From: Phyllobacterium myrsinacearum
GTDB lineage: Bacteria; Pseudomonadota; Alphaproteobacteria; Rhizobiales; Rhizobiaceae
Reading direction: 5' to 3'
Assembly: GCF_014138285.1 (NCBI RefSeq)
Contig: NZ_JACGXN010000001.1
Span: forward strand, 361,314-425,313
DNA: 64,000 nucleotides
The first letter of the stretch is position 1, and the number at the start of each line of letters is the position of its first letter. Shown in pieces: positions 26,061 to 33,693 of this stretch. Both the position numbers and the translations under genes were made by a program. A model generated the notes under the pieces. It ran no database searches, had not been told where the DNA came from, and saw nothing but the letters and a program-made list of their open reading frames with translations.

Positions 26061-26137
26061 CTAGTGGTCCTTTGATTCTGACATTTGCCTGAATGGCCTG
26101 TATCAAAGGGTTGCAAATGTCAGAATCGGACCACTAG
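26061..26137. repeat. Palindromic repeat element, copy B
   Basis: 77 bp, same design as copy A but inverted: CTAGTGGTCC-TTT-GATTCTGACATTTGC on the left and GCAAATGTCAGAATC-GGACCACTAG on the right, all arms perfect, with a 24-base loop. The unpaired triplet TTT sits on the left. It starts 13 bp after copy A. Confidence 0.92.
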
Positions 26138-26177
26138 CGGCGAAAAGCCGCCGGCAGGCCTTTAATCCGATCACACT

Positions 26178-26209
26178 GAAAACGGCCTCGTGGATACGGG
26201 GCCATTTTC
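26178..26209. terminator. Terminator-like hairpin after the repeat pair
   Basis: GAAAACGGCCTCG / CGGGGCCATTTTC pair at 11 of 13 positions around a 6-base loop, with a T-rich right side. It could end transcripts coming from the HxlR gene. Confidence 0.6.
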
Positions 26210-26258
26210 TTTGGCACACCGGCCCCTTGGCAGTTCCGAGTCATAGTCTACAAATGCA

Positions 26259-26277
26259 ATTGCAAATCATTTGCAAT
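26259..26277. promoter_or_regulatory. Perfect 19-bp Fur/Mur-type box upstream of the Irr-like gene
   Basis: ATTGCAAAT-C-ATTTGCAAT: 9-base arms and a single central base. It resembles the TGCAAAT/ATTTGCA boxes recognised by alphaproteobacterial Fur/Mur. It lies 66 bp ahead of the ATG at 26343, in promoter position. Confidence 0.75.
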
Positions 26278-26342
26278 AATACTTGACGATGTCCTTGTTC
26301 TTCGTATTCTGTGGCGGCCTTACGAGAAGAACGGACCTTCAG

Positions 26343-26924
26343 ATGCTTTTCATACCCGATAATGTTCGCCGCCGCCTGCTCACAGAACGGGATCAACATC
26401 CGGGCACTGCTGTTACGGTCAGGGATCGTATCAAGAATGCGGGCCTGAGACCGACAAAACAGCGTCTGGCGCTGGGTCATATCCTGTTTAAGGAACAGCA
26501 GGGCCATACAACAGCTGATCAGCTTCACCGGGAGACGGTCAGATCGGGTGCGCGCATGTCGCTTGCGACAGTTTACAATACGCTCAACCAGTTTGCCGAT
26601 GCCGGGCTTCTCTCGAGGGTCAATCTCGATGGCGAACAGAGCTATTTCGACATCAACACCAGCAACCACCACCACTTCCATCTGCAGGCGACGGGACTCC
26701 TGATCGATATTCCAGCGGAGGAACTGACCTTCGGAAAATTGCCCTCCCCGCCGGACGGTTACAGAATATCCAAGATCGATGTACTGATCGGGCTCGAACC
26801 AGTTATCGAAGCAGACTGCCCTCTCTCGGTCGCGTGTACGGTTTGCGGCGGACGCGAGGAAGCGGAGAGCGGCTGCGCAGGACCAAAGCCGCATACGTGG
26901 AATGAAAAAAGGCCCCGTCAATGA
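26343..26924 (+). CDS. Fur superfamily regulator, Irr-like
   Basis: 193 residues from ATG 26343 (in-frame starts at 26283/26289 lie almost on the operator and lack a ribosome site). The DNA-binding half has AGLRPTKQRLALGHILFKEQ and MSLATVYNTLNQFADAGLLS. The dimer half has YFDINTSNHHHFHLQ with the three-His motif and LPSPPDGYRISKIDVLI, as in Irr, the heme- and iron-responsive regulator of Rhizobiales. After the normal Irr end there is an extra tail of about 35 residues with four Cys (DCPLSVACTVCGG and ESGC), which is unusual. It is convergent with sodB, suggesting a role in iron or oxidative stress. Confidence 0.8.
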   Translation: MLFIPDNVRRRLLTERDQHPGTAVTVRDRIKNAGLRPTKQRLALGHILFKEQQGHTTADQLHRETVRSGARMSLATVYNTLNQFADAGLLSRVNLDGEQSYFDINTSNHHHFHLQATGLLIDIPAEELTFGKLPSPPDGYRISKIDVLIGLEPVIEADCPLSVACTVCGGREEAESGCAGPKPHTWNEKRPRQ

Positions 26925-26953
26925 CAAGGCCTCTTTCACTGTTCAAAGAAAGC

Positions 26954-27553
26954 TTATTTGGCTTTTTCGTAGAGTTCGAGAACATAATCCCAGTTGATGA
27001 GACTGTCGACGAACGCTTCGAGATACTTCGGACGGGCATTGCGGTAATCGATGTAGTAGGAATGTTCCCAGACATCGACGCCGAGGATCGGCGTTGCGCC
27101 ATGAACCAGCGGGTTTTCGCCGTTTGGTGTCTTGGAGATTTCAAGCTTGCCGTCCTTGACGGAGAGCCAAGCCCAACCGGAGCCGAACTGAGTGGTACCG
27201 GCAGCGATGAAATCGGTGCGGAATTTGTCGTAGCCGCCCAGATCCGATTCAACGGCCTTTTCCAGAGCGCCCGGAAGCTTCTTGCCGCCGCCGTTCTTCT
27301 TCAGCCAATGCCAGAAATGCAGATGGTTGTAATGCTGGCCGGCATTGTTGAAAAGACCGGCGTTCTTGCCATAGGACTGCTTGACGATCTCTTCAAGCGA
27401 GAGATTTTCAAGACCGGCTTCGGCAGCCAGTTTGTTGCCGTTGTCAACATAAGCCTTGTGATGCTTGTCATGATGATATTCCAGCGTCTCGCGCGACATG
27501 AAGGGGGCGAGTGCGTCGTAATCATACGGCAGTGCGGGCAGTTCGAAAGCCAT
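26954..27553 (-). CDS. sodB: Superoxide dismutase, Fe/Mn family
   Basis: 199 residues, full length. Metal ligands are seen at His27 (EYHHDKHH), His77 (HYNHLHFWHWL), and Asp and His in GVDVWEHSYYIDYRN. It dismutates superoxide to oxygen and peroxide in the cytoplasm. The residue pattern fits the Fe-type common in Rhizobiales, but Fe versus Mn cannot be decided by eye. GGAG lies eight bases before ATG 27553. It ends 29 bp from the Irr-like gene, tail to tail, with a weak AGGCC/GGCCT hairpin between. Confidence 0.95.
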   Translation of the reverse strand: MAFELPALPYDYDALAPFMSRETLEYHHDKHHKAYVDNGNKLAAEAGLENLSLEEIVKQSYGKNAGLFNNAGQHYNHLHFWHWLKKNGGGKKLPGALEKAVESDLGGYDKFRTDFIAAGTTQFGSGWAWLSVKDGKLEISKTPNGENPLVHGATPILGVDVWEHSYYIDYRNARPKYLEAFVDSLINWDYVLELYEKAK

Positions 27554-27718
27554 GGAAGTCTCCTCTTCGATTCAATCTGTGATCGGGATTGGCACCGGAT
27601 GTTCCCCGTTGCGGGGTGATGGCCAATCCTGACAAAACCTGCGTTCGTTACATAGGTCCGTATTTCCCCGGGGGCAATGCGGAACGGATCAATATTTCGG
27701 TTTGACCCCGATTCAGCG

Positions 27719-28597
27719 TTAAATTTTCGGCGTGGAGTGGGCGAACTCCCAATACAGCTCCCTCGCCTTCTTCGCGATCGGACCCGGCTGAAGGTCGCGA
27801 CCTTCAATACGGGTAACGGGCACAACCTTCGAATGGTTCCCGGTGGAAAAAATCTCATCGGCTGTCAGGAAGTCCTGAACCGTCAGCGTGGCCTGCGTTG
27901 TGCGGAAACCATAATCGGCCAATACGTCAATGGTACGAGCACGGGTGATCCCCGAAAGGAACGTGCCATTGGGCGCCGGTGTAAAAATATGACCGTCCTT
28001 GACCATGAAAATATTGGAGCTTCCAGTCTCGGCAACGTTGCCCAGCATGTCCAGGACAAGCGTATTGTCGAAACCGCGCGATCTGGCCTCTAGAATGGCG
28101 CGACCATTGTTCGGATAGAGACAGCCAGCCTTCGCATTGGTCGGCATAGTCTCGAAACTCGGGCGGCGGAAGGGTGAGACTGTCACGGAGAAACCCGTTG
28201 GCTCCTGCATGGGGGATTCGTAAAGGCTGAGGCAAAAGCGTGTCGAATCCGGATCCGCAGGTACGCCCATGTAGCCGCCATGCTCGGCCCAGTACATCGG
28301 CCGGATGTAGACGGCAGTCTTCCCATCGAATTTCTTCAGGCCGTCGCGGGCGAGACCGGCAATTTCCTCGGCACTCATGGTCGGGTCAAGACCAAGGGCA
28401 ATTGCCGATGCGTTGACGCGTGCACAGTGCCGGTCAAGGTCCGGTGAAACGCCTTCAAACCAGCGTCCACCGTCGAAAACCGATGACCCCAGCCACATGG
28501 CGTGACTGCGCGGCCCGATCAGCGGCACGTTTCCTTCGTGCCAGTCGCCTTCGACATAGGTCCAGGTGGTTGATTGTGCTGCTGTATTGACTGCCAT
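27719..28597 (-). CDS. ilvE: Branched-chain amino acid aminotransferase (class IV PLP enzyme)
   Basis: 292 residues. The fold-type IV pattern is present: the PLP Lys lies in MPTNAKAGCLYPNNGRAILE, the phosphate-binding region follows in VAETGSSNIFMVKDG, and TFLSGITRARTIDVL follows. The short length and the residues around GGYMGVPADP fit the branched-chain/D-amino-acid group. It transfers amino groups between Leu/Ile/Val and 2-oxoglutarate in the cytoplasm. Class IV enzymes are hard to separate by eye, so D-amino-acid transaminase remains possible. Confidence 0.88.
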   Translation of the reverse strand: MAVNTAAQSTTWTYVEGDWHEGNVPLIGPRSHAMWLGSSVFDGGRWFEGVSPDLDRHCARVNASAIALGLDPTMSAEEIAGLARDGLKKFDGKTAVYIRPMYWAEHGGYMGVPADPDSTRFCLSLYESPMQEPTGFSVTVSPFRRPSFETMPTNAKAGCLYPNNGRAILEARSRGFDNTLVLDMLGNVAETGSSNIFMVKDGHIFTPAPNGTFLSGITRARTIDVLADYGFRTTQATLTVQDFLTADEIFSTGNHSKVVPVTRIEGRDLQPGPIAKKARELYWEFAHSTPKI

Positions 28598-28742
28598 GAG
28601 AGTGATTCCGTCGCTGTGTGTCTGTTGCGCTATCGAAGGGTTATTCGATCATAAGGTCAATGCTTCTGGCGTGAAGGGAAGCAATTTACGGCAAGCAAAG
28701 CGCTCCAATCGGCACTTTTTGAGGGCTAAACAGGCACCTCCG

Positions 28743-28817
28743 GTGGAACGAATTTGACATTCGCATCCCATTTGACATCACGCAGGGCGCGCAAATGTCA
28801 GAATCAGGGGTCCACTA
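28743..28817. repeat. Palindromic repeat element, copy C (hybrid arms)
   Basis: The left part (GTGGAACGAATTTGACATTCGC and 19 loop bases) is identical to copy A. The right arm (GCAAATGTCAGAATC...GGTCCACTA) is instead of the copy B type. The arms therefore pair imperfectly. The left TA end is lost. Confidence 0.85.
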
Positions 28818-29013
28818 CCACTTTTGGTGAATTGCGCTGACGAACGTTGCAGACCACAAATCACATTACAGCCTGACACCGGTGTCATTTCCGGCCTTCA
28901 CAAGCTGTAAAAGCCTCCGCGTCAGTATTTCCCTCACCCCCGGCTCGGTGCGGATGGCAGGCAGGTCCCGTTCGCGGGGCCTGCCCTTCTTCTCGCGAGA
29001 AGGAACAGCAAAC

Positions 29014-29043
29014 AAAAAAGGCCGGAGAATCGCATCTCCGGCC
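29014..29043 (-). terminator. Rho-independent terminator of the L,D-transpeptidase gene
   Basis: Perfect 9-bp stem GGCCGGAGA / TCTCCGGCC with a 6-base loop and six T on the minus strand, 27 bp past the stop of the leftward gene. Confidence 0.9.
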
Positions 29044-29069
29044 GGTGTTGTCCGTGTGTTTTCGAATGA

Positions 29070-29780
29070 TTACATAACCAGGATAGGCGTCTTGTTCGGG
29101 ACGCGATCATAGAGATCGATAATATCCTGGTTGATCAGCCGCACGCAGCCGGAAGATACGGCCTTGCCGATGGACCACCATTCCGGCGAACCGTGCAGAC
29201 GATAAAGCGTATCCTGGCCATTCTGGAAGATGTAAAGCGCGCGGGCACCGAGCGGATTGGTCAATCCGGGCTGCATGCCGCCGTTGCGGGCGCTGTACTG
29301 TACCAGCTCAGGCTGACGGGCAACCATCTCATCCGGCGGAGTCCAGGTTGGCCAATGGCGCTTCCACTGGATAACGGCGCGGCCGGACCAGGCAAAACCT
29401 TCGCGACCGATGCCGACGCCGTAGCGGATCGCCTGACCGCCTTCACGAACCAGATAGAGGAATTTGTTCTGGGTATCGACAACGATCGTGCCCGGCTGTT
29501 CGCCGGTTGGATCCTGCACGATCTGACGCAGATAGCGCTTGTCCATTCTCTTGATGGGAATAGCAGGCAGTTGGAAGCCGTCATCCTCCCGCGCCGCATA
29601 CATGGCATCGTAGGAACCAAAGGCAGGATCGACATCGGCCTGCGGCGCCAGCGGCCTGCCATTATCGTCGACCTGAATAACCGGCATATCCGGGATGGCG
29701 GCACATCCGGCAAGGCCGACGGCCGCCGTTGCGGTCAATGCAGTCAGGAAACCGCGGCGGGAAATCGTGTTTTGCATCAT
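29070..29780 (-). CDS. L,D-transpeptidase (YkuD family), Tat/lipoprotein leader
   Basis: 236 residues. The leader NTISRRGFLTALTATAAVGL carries a twin-arginine motif and is followed by a lipobox-like LAGC. The YkuD catalytic domain runs from about residue 95 to the end with the conserved HGSPEWWSIGK and the active-site motif AVSSGCVRLINQD (Cys nucleophile). Such enzymes cross-link peptidoglycan or attach outer membrane proteins to it. In Rhizobiales there are many paralogs, and they are associated with polar growth. Single-gene unit with its own terminator. Confidence 0.92.
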   Translation of the reverse strand: MMQNTISRRGFLTALTATAAVGLAGCAAIPDMPVIQVDDNGRPLAPQADVDPAFGSYDAMYAAREDDGFQLPAIPIKRMDKRYLRQIVQDPTGEQPGTIVVDTQNKFLYLVREGGQAIRYGVGIGREGFAWSGRAVIQWKRHWPTWTPPDEMVARQPELVQYSARNGGMQPGLTNPLGARALYIFQNGQDTLYRLHGSPEWWSIGKAVSSGCVRLINQDIIDLYDRVPNKTPILVM

Positions 29781-30008
29781 TGAACCAATTTAACGGTGGG
29801 AGATAGGTTGCGAGATAACATGGATCGGGTTTACCACCCCTAAACGCACATAAATTGTGGCAGCGAACCGTTGGCAATAGGGCGTAAACAAGGCGGCCAG
29901 GCGAGTGTTGCCGAGCCGCAACAGAAACGCCCTGCCCCCAGTGCTTTGGTCGTTCAACCGGTGATAAACAATTTGTGAGGCCATATCCCGATCGCTTTGC
30001 TGCACGAC

Positions 30009-30905
30009 TCACCTGTCATCATAGCGGAAATCCGACACCCCCGGCAGTCCGGCAATATCCTTCAAAGATATACCTGCCGACTTGCCCCTGACATAACGGT
30101 CCATGAAAGCCAGACTCGTCTCGACGATCCGTTTGCGCGTGAACAAGCCAAGGTCTGTCCATGTCAAATGGCCGGCACCGGTGAATTCGACATAGTATTT
30201 CGGTCCCTTCGACAGGTCATAGCCACCGCCCGGCCTTCTCACCTTGGGCGTTACAAAGATATCCCGCGTTCCGCCCTGATACATTACCGGTGCACTCAGA
30301 TGCTGCAAGGCATTAGTCTTCAGATAGGGGCCGACATAGGGAGACAGGGCGAGCGTCGCTTTGACCCCATTCACACGCCAGCTTGGCCAGGCACCGCTCA
30401 TACCCAGTACCGTATAACCGCCGAGCGAATGGCCAACGAGGCCCATCTCGTTCCAGTTGATCTTGCTGTCCCACTGCTTCTGGCTCTTCAGGGCGGAAAT
30501 GACTTTCCTGAAATCATCGGCCCGGTTGCGGAAAGTGGTGTCCATCCAGCGTTCCGGCTTGCGCAATGCAACCTGCGGCTTGTCCCAGATGTTCTGGTCA
30601 CCATTGTTGCAGGTCGCATCATGATGGTTCGGCGCAAAGACGATGTAGCCCGCATCCGCAAAGGCGCGCATGAGAAACTTGGATTGGGTCGAGCAACCAT
30701 GAAAGCCGTGGGAGAAGAAAATGACGGGCTGGCGCGCGATCGTCCGCTGGTCCGGTTCCCATACGTGGACATGGACACCCCCGATAACCTCTTCGCTGTC
30801 CTTGGCAAAGGCTGTTCCGGCAACAGCGGCAAGAGCAGCCAGCGCAACGGTCGCGATTCGAAAAAACCTTTGAGCGAGGGGCACGGATGATATTGCTGTT
30901 TTCAT
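30009..30905 (-). CDS. Secreted alpha/beta hydrolase (platelet-activating-factor acetylhydrolase / dienelactone-like)
   Basis: 298 residues from ATG 30905: a signal peptide ending at GTAFA-KDS, the oxyanion region VIFFSHGFHGCSTQSKF, the nucleophile elbow MGLVGHSLGGYTVLG (Ser), Asp in QGGTRDIFVTP and His in TGAGHLTWTDL. The AGYIVFAPNHHDATC block is typical of PAF-AH-like/dienelactone hydrolases. An upstream extension in the same frame reaches 31157 but would run through the neighbouring terminator, so it is not used. Periplasmic esterase of unknown substrate. Confidence 0.85.
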   Translation of the reverse strand: MKTAISSVPLAQRFFRIATVALAALAAVAGTAFAKDSEEVIGGVHVHVWEPDQRTIARQPVIFFSHGFHGCSTQSKFLMRAFADAGYIVFAPNHHDATCNNGDQNIWDKPQVALRKPERWMDTTFRNRADDFRKVISALKSQKQWDSKINWNEMGLVGHSLGGYTVLGMSGAWPSWRVNGVKATLALSPYVGPYLKTNALQHLSAPVMYQGGTRDIFVTPKVRRPGGGYDLSKGPKYYVEFTGAGHLTWTDLGLFTRKRIVETSLAFMDRYVRGKSAGISLKDIAGLPGVSDFRYDDR

Positions 30906-31034
30906 TTTGCTTTGTCCGGATTGATCGATGGCGTTCAGGTTCGTCCATCGCTGAACGTCAGCCAACATCCTTTTGTTGCGAATGAAATTGGAAAACACAA
31001 TCGGATACCGGCGGATTTGGGGCGCGCAATACAA

Positions 31035-31068
31035 AAAGCCGGCACTGCGTTCCCGCAGCGCCGGCTTT
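31035..31068 (-). terminator. Terminator of the HerA-like ATPase gene
   Basis: Stem AAAGCCGGCACTGCG / CGCAGCGCCGGCTTT, 14 of 15 paired with a TTCC loop, and a T run on the minus strand, 16 bp after the stop. Confidence 0.9.
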
Positions 31069-31083
31069 CGCATATTGTTTCCA

Positions 31084-32619
31084 TCAGCGGCGGCTAAGGC
31101 TCCCGAGAATGCCACGTACCAATGCGCGGCCAAGTGAGCTTCCCACCGAACGGACAACGGATTTCATGGCTGCTTCCGCTACGGTCTGGCGGGCTCGAGG
31201 CTGACCACCGCGCGGGCCCGGCTTGCGGCTGCCACCGCCCAGAATGTCCGGCAGGCTCCAGCCGCTTGTGCTGTCAGCCTCCTGCCCTTGCGCAGTCTCG
31301 GTTTCCGTCTGCACCTGCGCCGCCTTCTTCTGCAGGAGCTCATAGGCGGATTCGCGGTCGATCATTTCGTCATATTGGCCGGCAACGGGGCTGCCACTGA
31401 TCAGTTTCTGCCGCTCGTCCGGTGTCAGCGGCCCTATGCGGCCTGCCGGCGGGCGAATGAGCGTGCGCTGCACGATGGAAGGCACGCCCTTGTCAGCCAG
31501 TGTCGAGACCAGCGCTTCACCCGTGGCCAGATTGGTGATCGCAGCGAATGTATTGAAATCCGGGTTGGCCCGGAATGTATCGGCGGCCGTCTTCACCGCA
31601 TTCTGCTCGCGCGGCGTATAAGCGCGCAGCGCATGCTGCAGGCGATTACCAAGCTGCGCCAGCACTGTTTCCGGCACATCGAGCGGATTCTGCGAGATGA
31701 AGTACACGCCCACGCCTTTCGAACGGATCAGGCGAACCACCTGCTCCACACGGTCCAAGAGAGCTTTCGGCGCTTCGTTGAAAAGGAGATGCGCCTCATC
31801 GAAGAAAAAGACGAGCCGCGGTTTTTCGGGATCGCCGATTTCAGGCAGCTCCTCGAACAGCTCGGACAGCAGCCAGAGCAGGAATGTCGAATACAGCCGC
31901 GGATTCATCATCAGCTTGTCGGCTGCCAGCACACTGACCACACCGCGGCCATTAGTATTGGTACGCATGATATCGGCAATCTTGAGCGCCGGTTCGCCAA
32001 AGAATTTTGTGCCGCCCTGCTGTTCAAGCACCAGAAGCGAGCGCTGGATCGCACCCACGGATGGCTTGGTTACGTTGCCGTAGCGCGCGGAAATCTCCTC
32101 GGCACGCTCGGCAATATTGACCAGCAGGGATTGCAGGTCCTTCATGTCGAGCAGCAGCAGCCCCTCTTCATCGGCGATCTTGAACGCGATGTTCATGATG
32201 CCTTCCTGTGCGTCGGTGAGGTTCATCAGGCGCGACAGCAGCAAAGGTCCCATTTCGGAAATGGTGGCGCGGATCGGATGGCCCTGCTCGCCGAAAATAT
32301 CCCAGAAGATCACCGGTGAGGCATCGAGTTCGTAGGGATCGAGCTTCACATCGGCTGCACGCTTGACGAGAAAGTCCTTCTCCTCGCCCTTGGCGCCGAT
32401 GCCGGACAGGTCGCCCTTGATATCGGCACAGAAAACCGGAACGCCAGCGCGCGAAAATCCTTCGGCCAGAACCTGCAACGTGACAGTCTTGCCCGTACCC
32501 GTCGCGCCGGTGATCAACCCGTGCCTGTTGCCGTATTTCAGCAGCAGGGCTTCCGCCTGCTGATAGCTGTCATCGGGCTTGCGGCTCGCACCAAGGAAGA
32601 TTCTGTCGTCAGCTGCCAT
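31084..32619 (-). CDS. HerA-like helicase/ATPase (DUF853 family)
   Basis: 511 residues: Walker A in LITGATGTGKTVTLQVLAEG near residue 40, then DIKGDLSGIGAKG typical of DUF853. Walker B is in PRLVFFFDEAHLLFNEAPK, followed by a sensor region VGVYFISQNPLDVPETVLAQ and RLQHALRAYTPRE. The C-terminal 90 residues are Gly/Arg-rich and less conserved. The family belongs to the HerA/FtsK ATPases (E. coli YjgR type). Its function is unproven. No NurA-like nuclease or other defence gene is adjacent, so a defence role is not supported here. Confidence 0.9.
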   Translation of the reverse strand: MAADDRIFLGASRKPDDSYQQAEALLLKYGNRHGLITGATGTGKTVTLQVLAEGFSRAGVPVFCADIKGDLSGIGAKGEEKDFLVKRAADVKLDPYELDASPVIFWDIFGEQGHPIRATISEMGPLLLSRLMNLTDAQEGIMNIAFKIADEEGLLLLDMKDLQSLLVNIAERAEEISARYGNVTKPSVGAIQRSLLVLEQQGGTKFFGEPALKIADIMRTNTNGRGVVSVLAADKLMMNPRLYSTFLLWLLSELFEELPEIGDPEKPRLVFFFDEAHLLFNEAPKALLDRVEQVVRLIRSKGVGVYFISQNPLDVPETVLAQLGNRLQHALRAYTPREQNAVKTAADTFRANPDFNTFAAITNLATGEALVSTLADKGVPSIVQRTLIRPPAGRIGPLTPDERQKLISGSPVAGQYDEMIDRESAYELLQKKAAQVQTETETAQGQEADSTSGWSLPDILGGGSRKPGPRGGQPRARQTVAEAAMKSVVRSVGSSLGRALVRGILGSLSRR

Positions 32620-32861
32620 GTGGATTGATCCTCTTCACTGCGGTGTCTCTGCCTTCCGATATAAAGGCCCGATGCCGGAGGGACAATGCCTTAGTCGTTC
32701 AAGCATCGATATGATTAAAAAGCTTCGCAGAAAGTGCTGACGTTTTCGTGTCATCTTCGCATGCCACATTTGGGCAACATTTGGTCATTCGCCGCTCGAA
32801 AGACAGCATGCCCGCTGGTCCAGATTGACGCAGTGGCTTGCAAGGCAAACAATATCCGCAT

Positions 32862-32877
32862 ATTACGTAAACGTAAT
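32862..32877. promoter_or_regulatory. 16-bp palindrome upstream of the 120-aa gene
   Basis: ATTACGT-AA-ACGTAAT with perfect arms, ending 25 bp before the ATG at 32903. Resembles TTACGT-type MerR-family operators (LiuR-like), which is a resemblance only. Confidence 0.6.
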
Positions 32878-32902
32878 TCATGACAGACGGGAGATTAGGC
32901 TC

Positions 32903-33265
32903 ATGGACGAACTTATCGCGCGTATTACCGCCAATGTCGGCACCGATCCAGAGACGGCACGCAAGGCCGTTGGCCTGATTCTGGCGTTTCTTGAAAAGGA
33001 AGGCCCTGCAAAGGCATCCGAGCTGATCAGCAGCATTCCGGGTGCAGATGCAGCCATTGCCGATGCTAAAGACGGCGGCGGTTTCCTGTCGGGCCTGATG
33101 CCAGGCGTCATGGGCCTCGGCTCCAAGCTGATGGGCGCAGGACTCGGCATGAGCGAGATCTCCGGCATTTCCAAGGAAACCATTGCCTTTGCCCGTGAAA
33201 AGGCTGGCAGCGAAGCGGTTGACGAAGTCGTCAACTCGATTCCGGGCCTCAGCCAGTTCGTCTAA
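32903..33265 (+). CDS. Conserved hypothetical protein, 120 aa
   Basis: The protein begins MDELIARITANVGTDPETAR, a helical segment resembling the DUF2267/YidB-type bundle. A glycine- and methionine-rich middle follows (GFLSGLMPGVMGLGSKLMGA) that could insert into or lie on a membrane, then a helical C-terminus. GGGAG lies before ATG 32903. No catalytic motif. It is followed after 5 bp by a small secreted protein gene, so the two form an operon under the TTACGT palindrome. Confidence 0.75.
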   Translation: MDELIARITANVGTDPETARKAVGLILAFLEKEGPAKASELISSIPGADAAIADAKDGGGFLSGLMPGVMGLGSKLMGAGLGMSEISGISKETIAFAREKAGSEAVDEVVNSIPGLSQFV

Positions 33266-33270
33266 GACGC

Positions 33271-33585
33271 ATGGCTCAGCCACTTGAAAACGCCATCTCA
33301 AACGCGCGCCCTTTGGCGCGCGTTTTTGCTTGTGCGCTTGGCTTGGGTTTGCTGTTGACCGGTCCGGCGCTCGCGGAAGTTCGTCTCGGCAAGAATGTCC
33401 GCATCTTCGGACATGACTTTTCCCACCGGACCTACAAGCGCGTCGAGATCGAAACCACGCACAAGCGACCGCCATGGTATGGCTGCCGCATCTTCAACAA
33501 GGGATCGGTCTACCAGGGCAAGGCCATCCGTGAACGGACAGAGATCTGTAATTTGAAGCCTGTGCCGCGGGCGAAGCGGCGATAG
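33271..33585 (+). CDS. Small secreted basic protein
   Basis: 104 residues. An N-terminal leader with hydrophobic core (VFACALGLGLLLTGPALA) and cleavage after ALA is followed by about 70 basic residues with two Cys (WYGCRIFNK, TEICNLKP). This suggests one disulfide in the periplasm. Five bases separate it from the previous gene. Family not recognised. Confidence 0.65.
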   Translation: MAQPLENAISNARPLARVFACALGLGLLLTGPALAEVRLGKNVRIFGHDFSHRTYKRVEIETTHKRPPWYGCRIFNKGSVYQGKAIRERTEICNLKPVPRAKRR

Positions 33586-33693
33586 CATCTTCGGACATAG
33601 TTGCTGCAAAACCATGGTTCGTGGTTTTGCAGCCCAAAAAACCCTCCCCATCACCCCCGGCCAAACCAAAGGGATGATGGAGAAGGATGGACT

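Larger units (their letters stand above)
28598..29069. other. Gene-free stretch with a degenerate repeat and a terminator
   Basis: 472 bp. It contains the ilvE upstream region, repeat copy C (28743-28817), a run at 28960-29000 with nested short hairpins (TCCCGTTCGCGGGG, CTTCTCGCGAGAAG) and the terminator of the L,D-transpeptidase gene. No coding frame is convincing. Confidence 0.6.

Noticed and set aside
31288-32319. 343-codon plus-strand frame opposite the HerA-like gene
   Set aside because: Shadow of a gene with clear Walker motifs on the other strand.
31084-32619. HerA-like ATPase as part of a phage-defence system
   Set aside because: DUF853 proteins are widespread chromosomal ATPases. 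No nuclease, SIR2 or other defence partner is adjacent.
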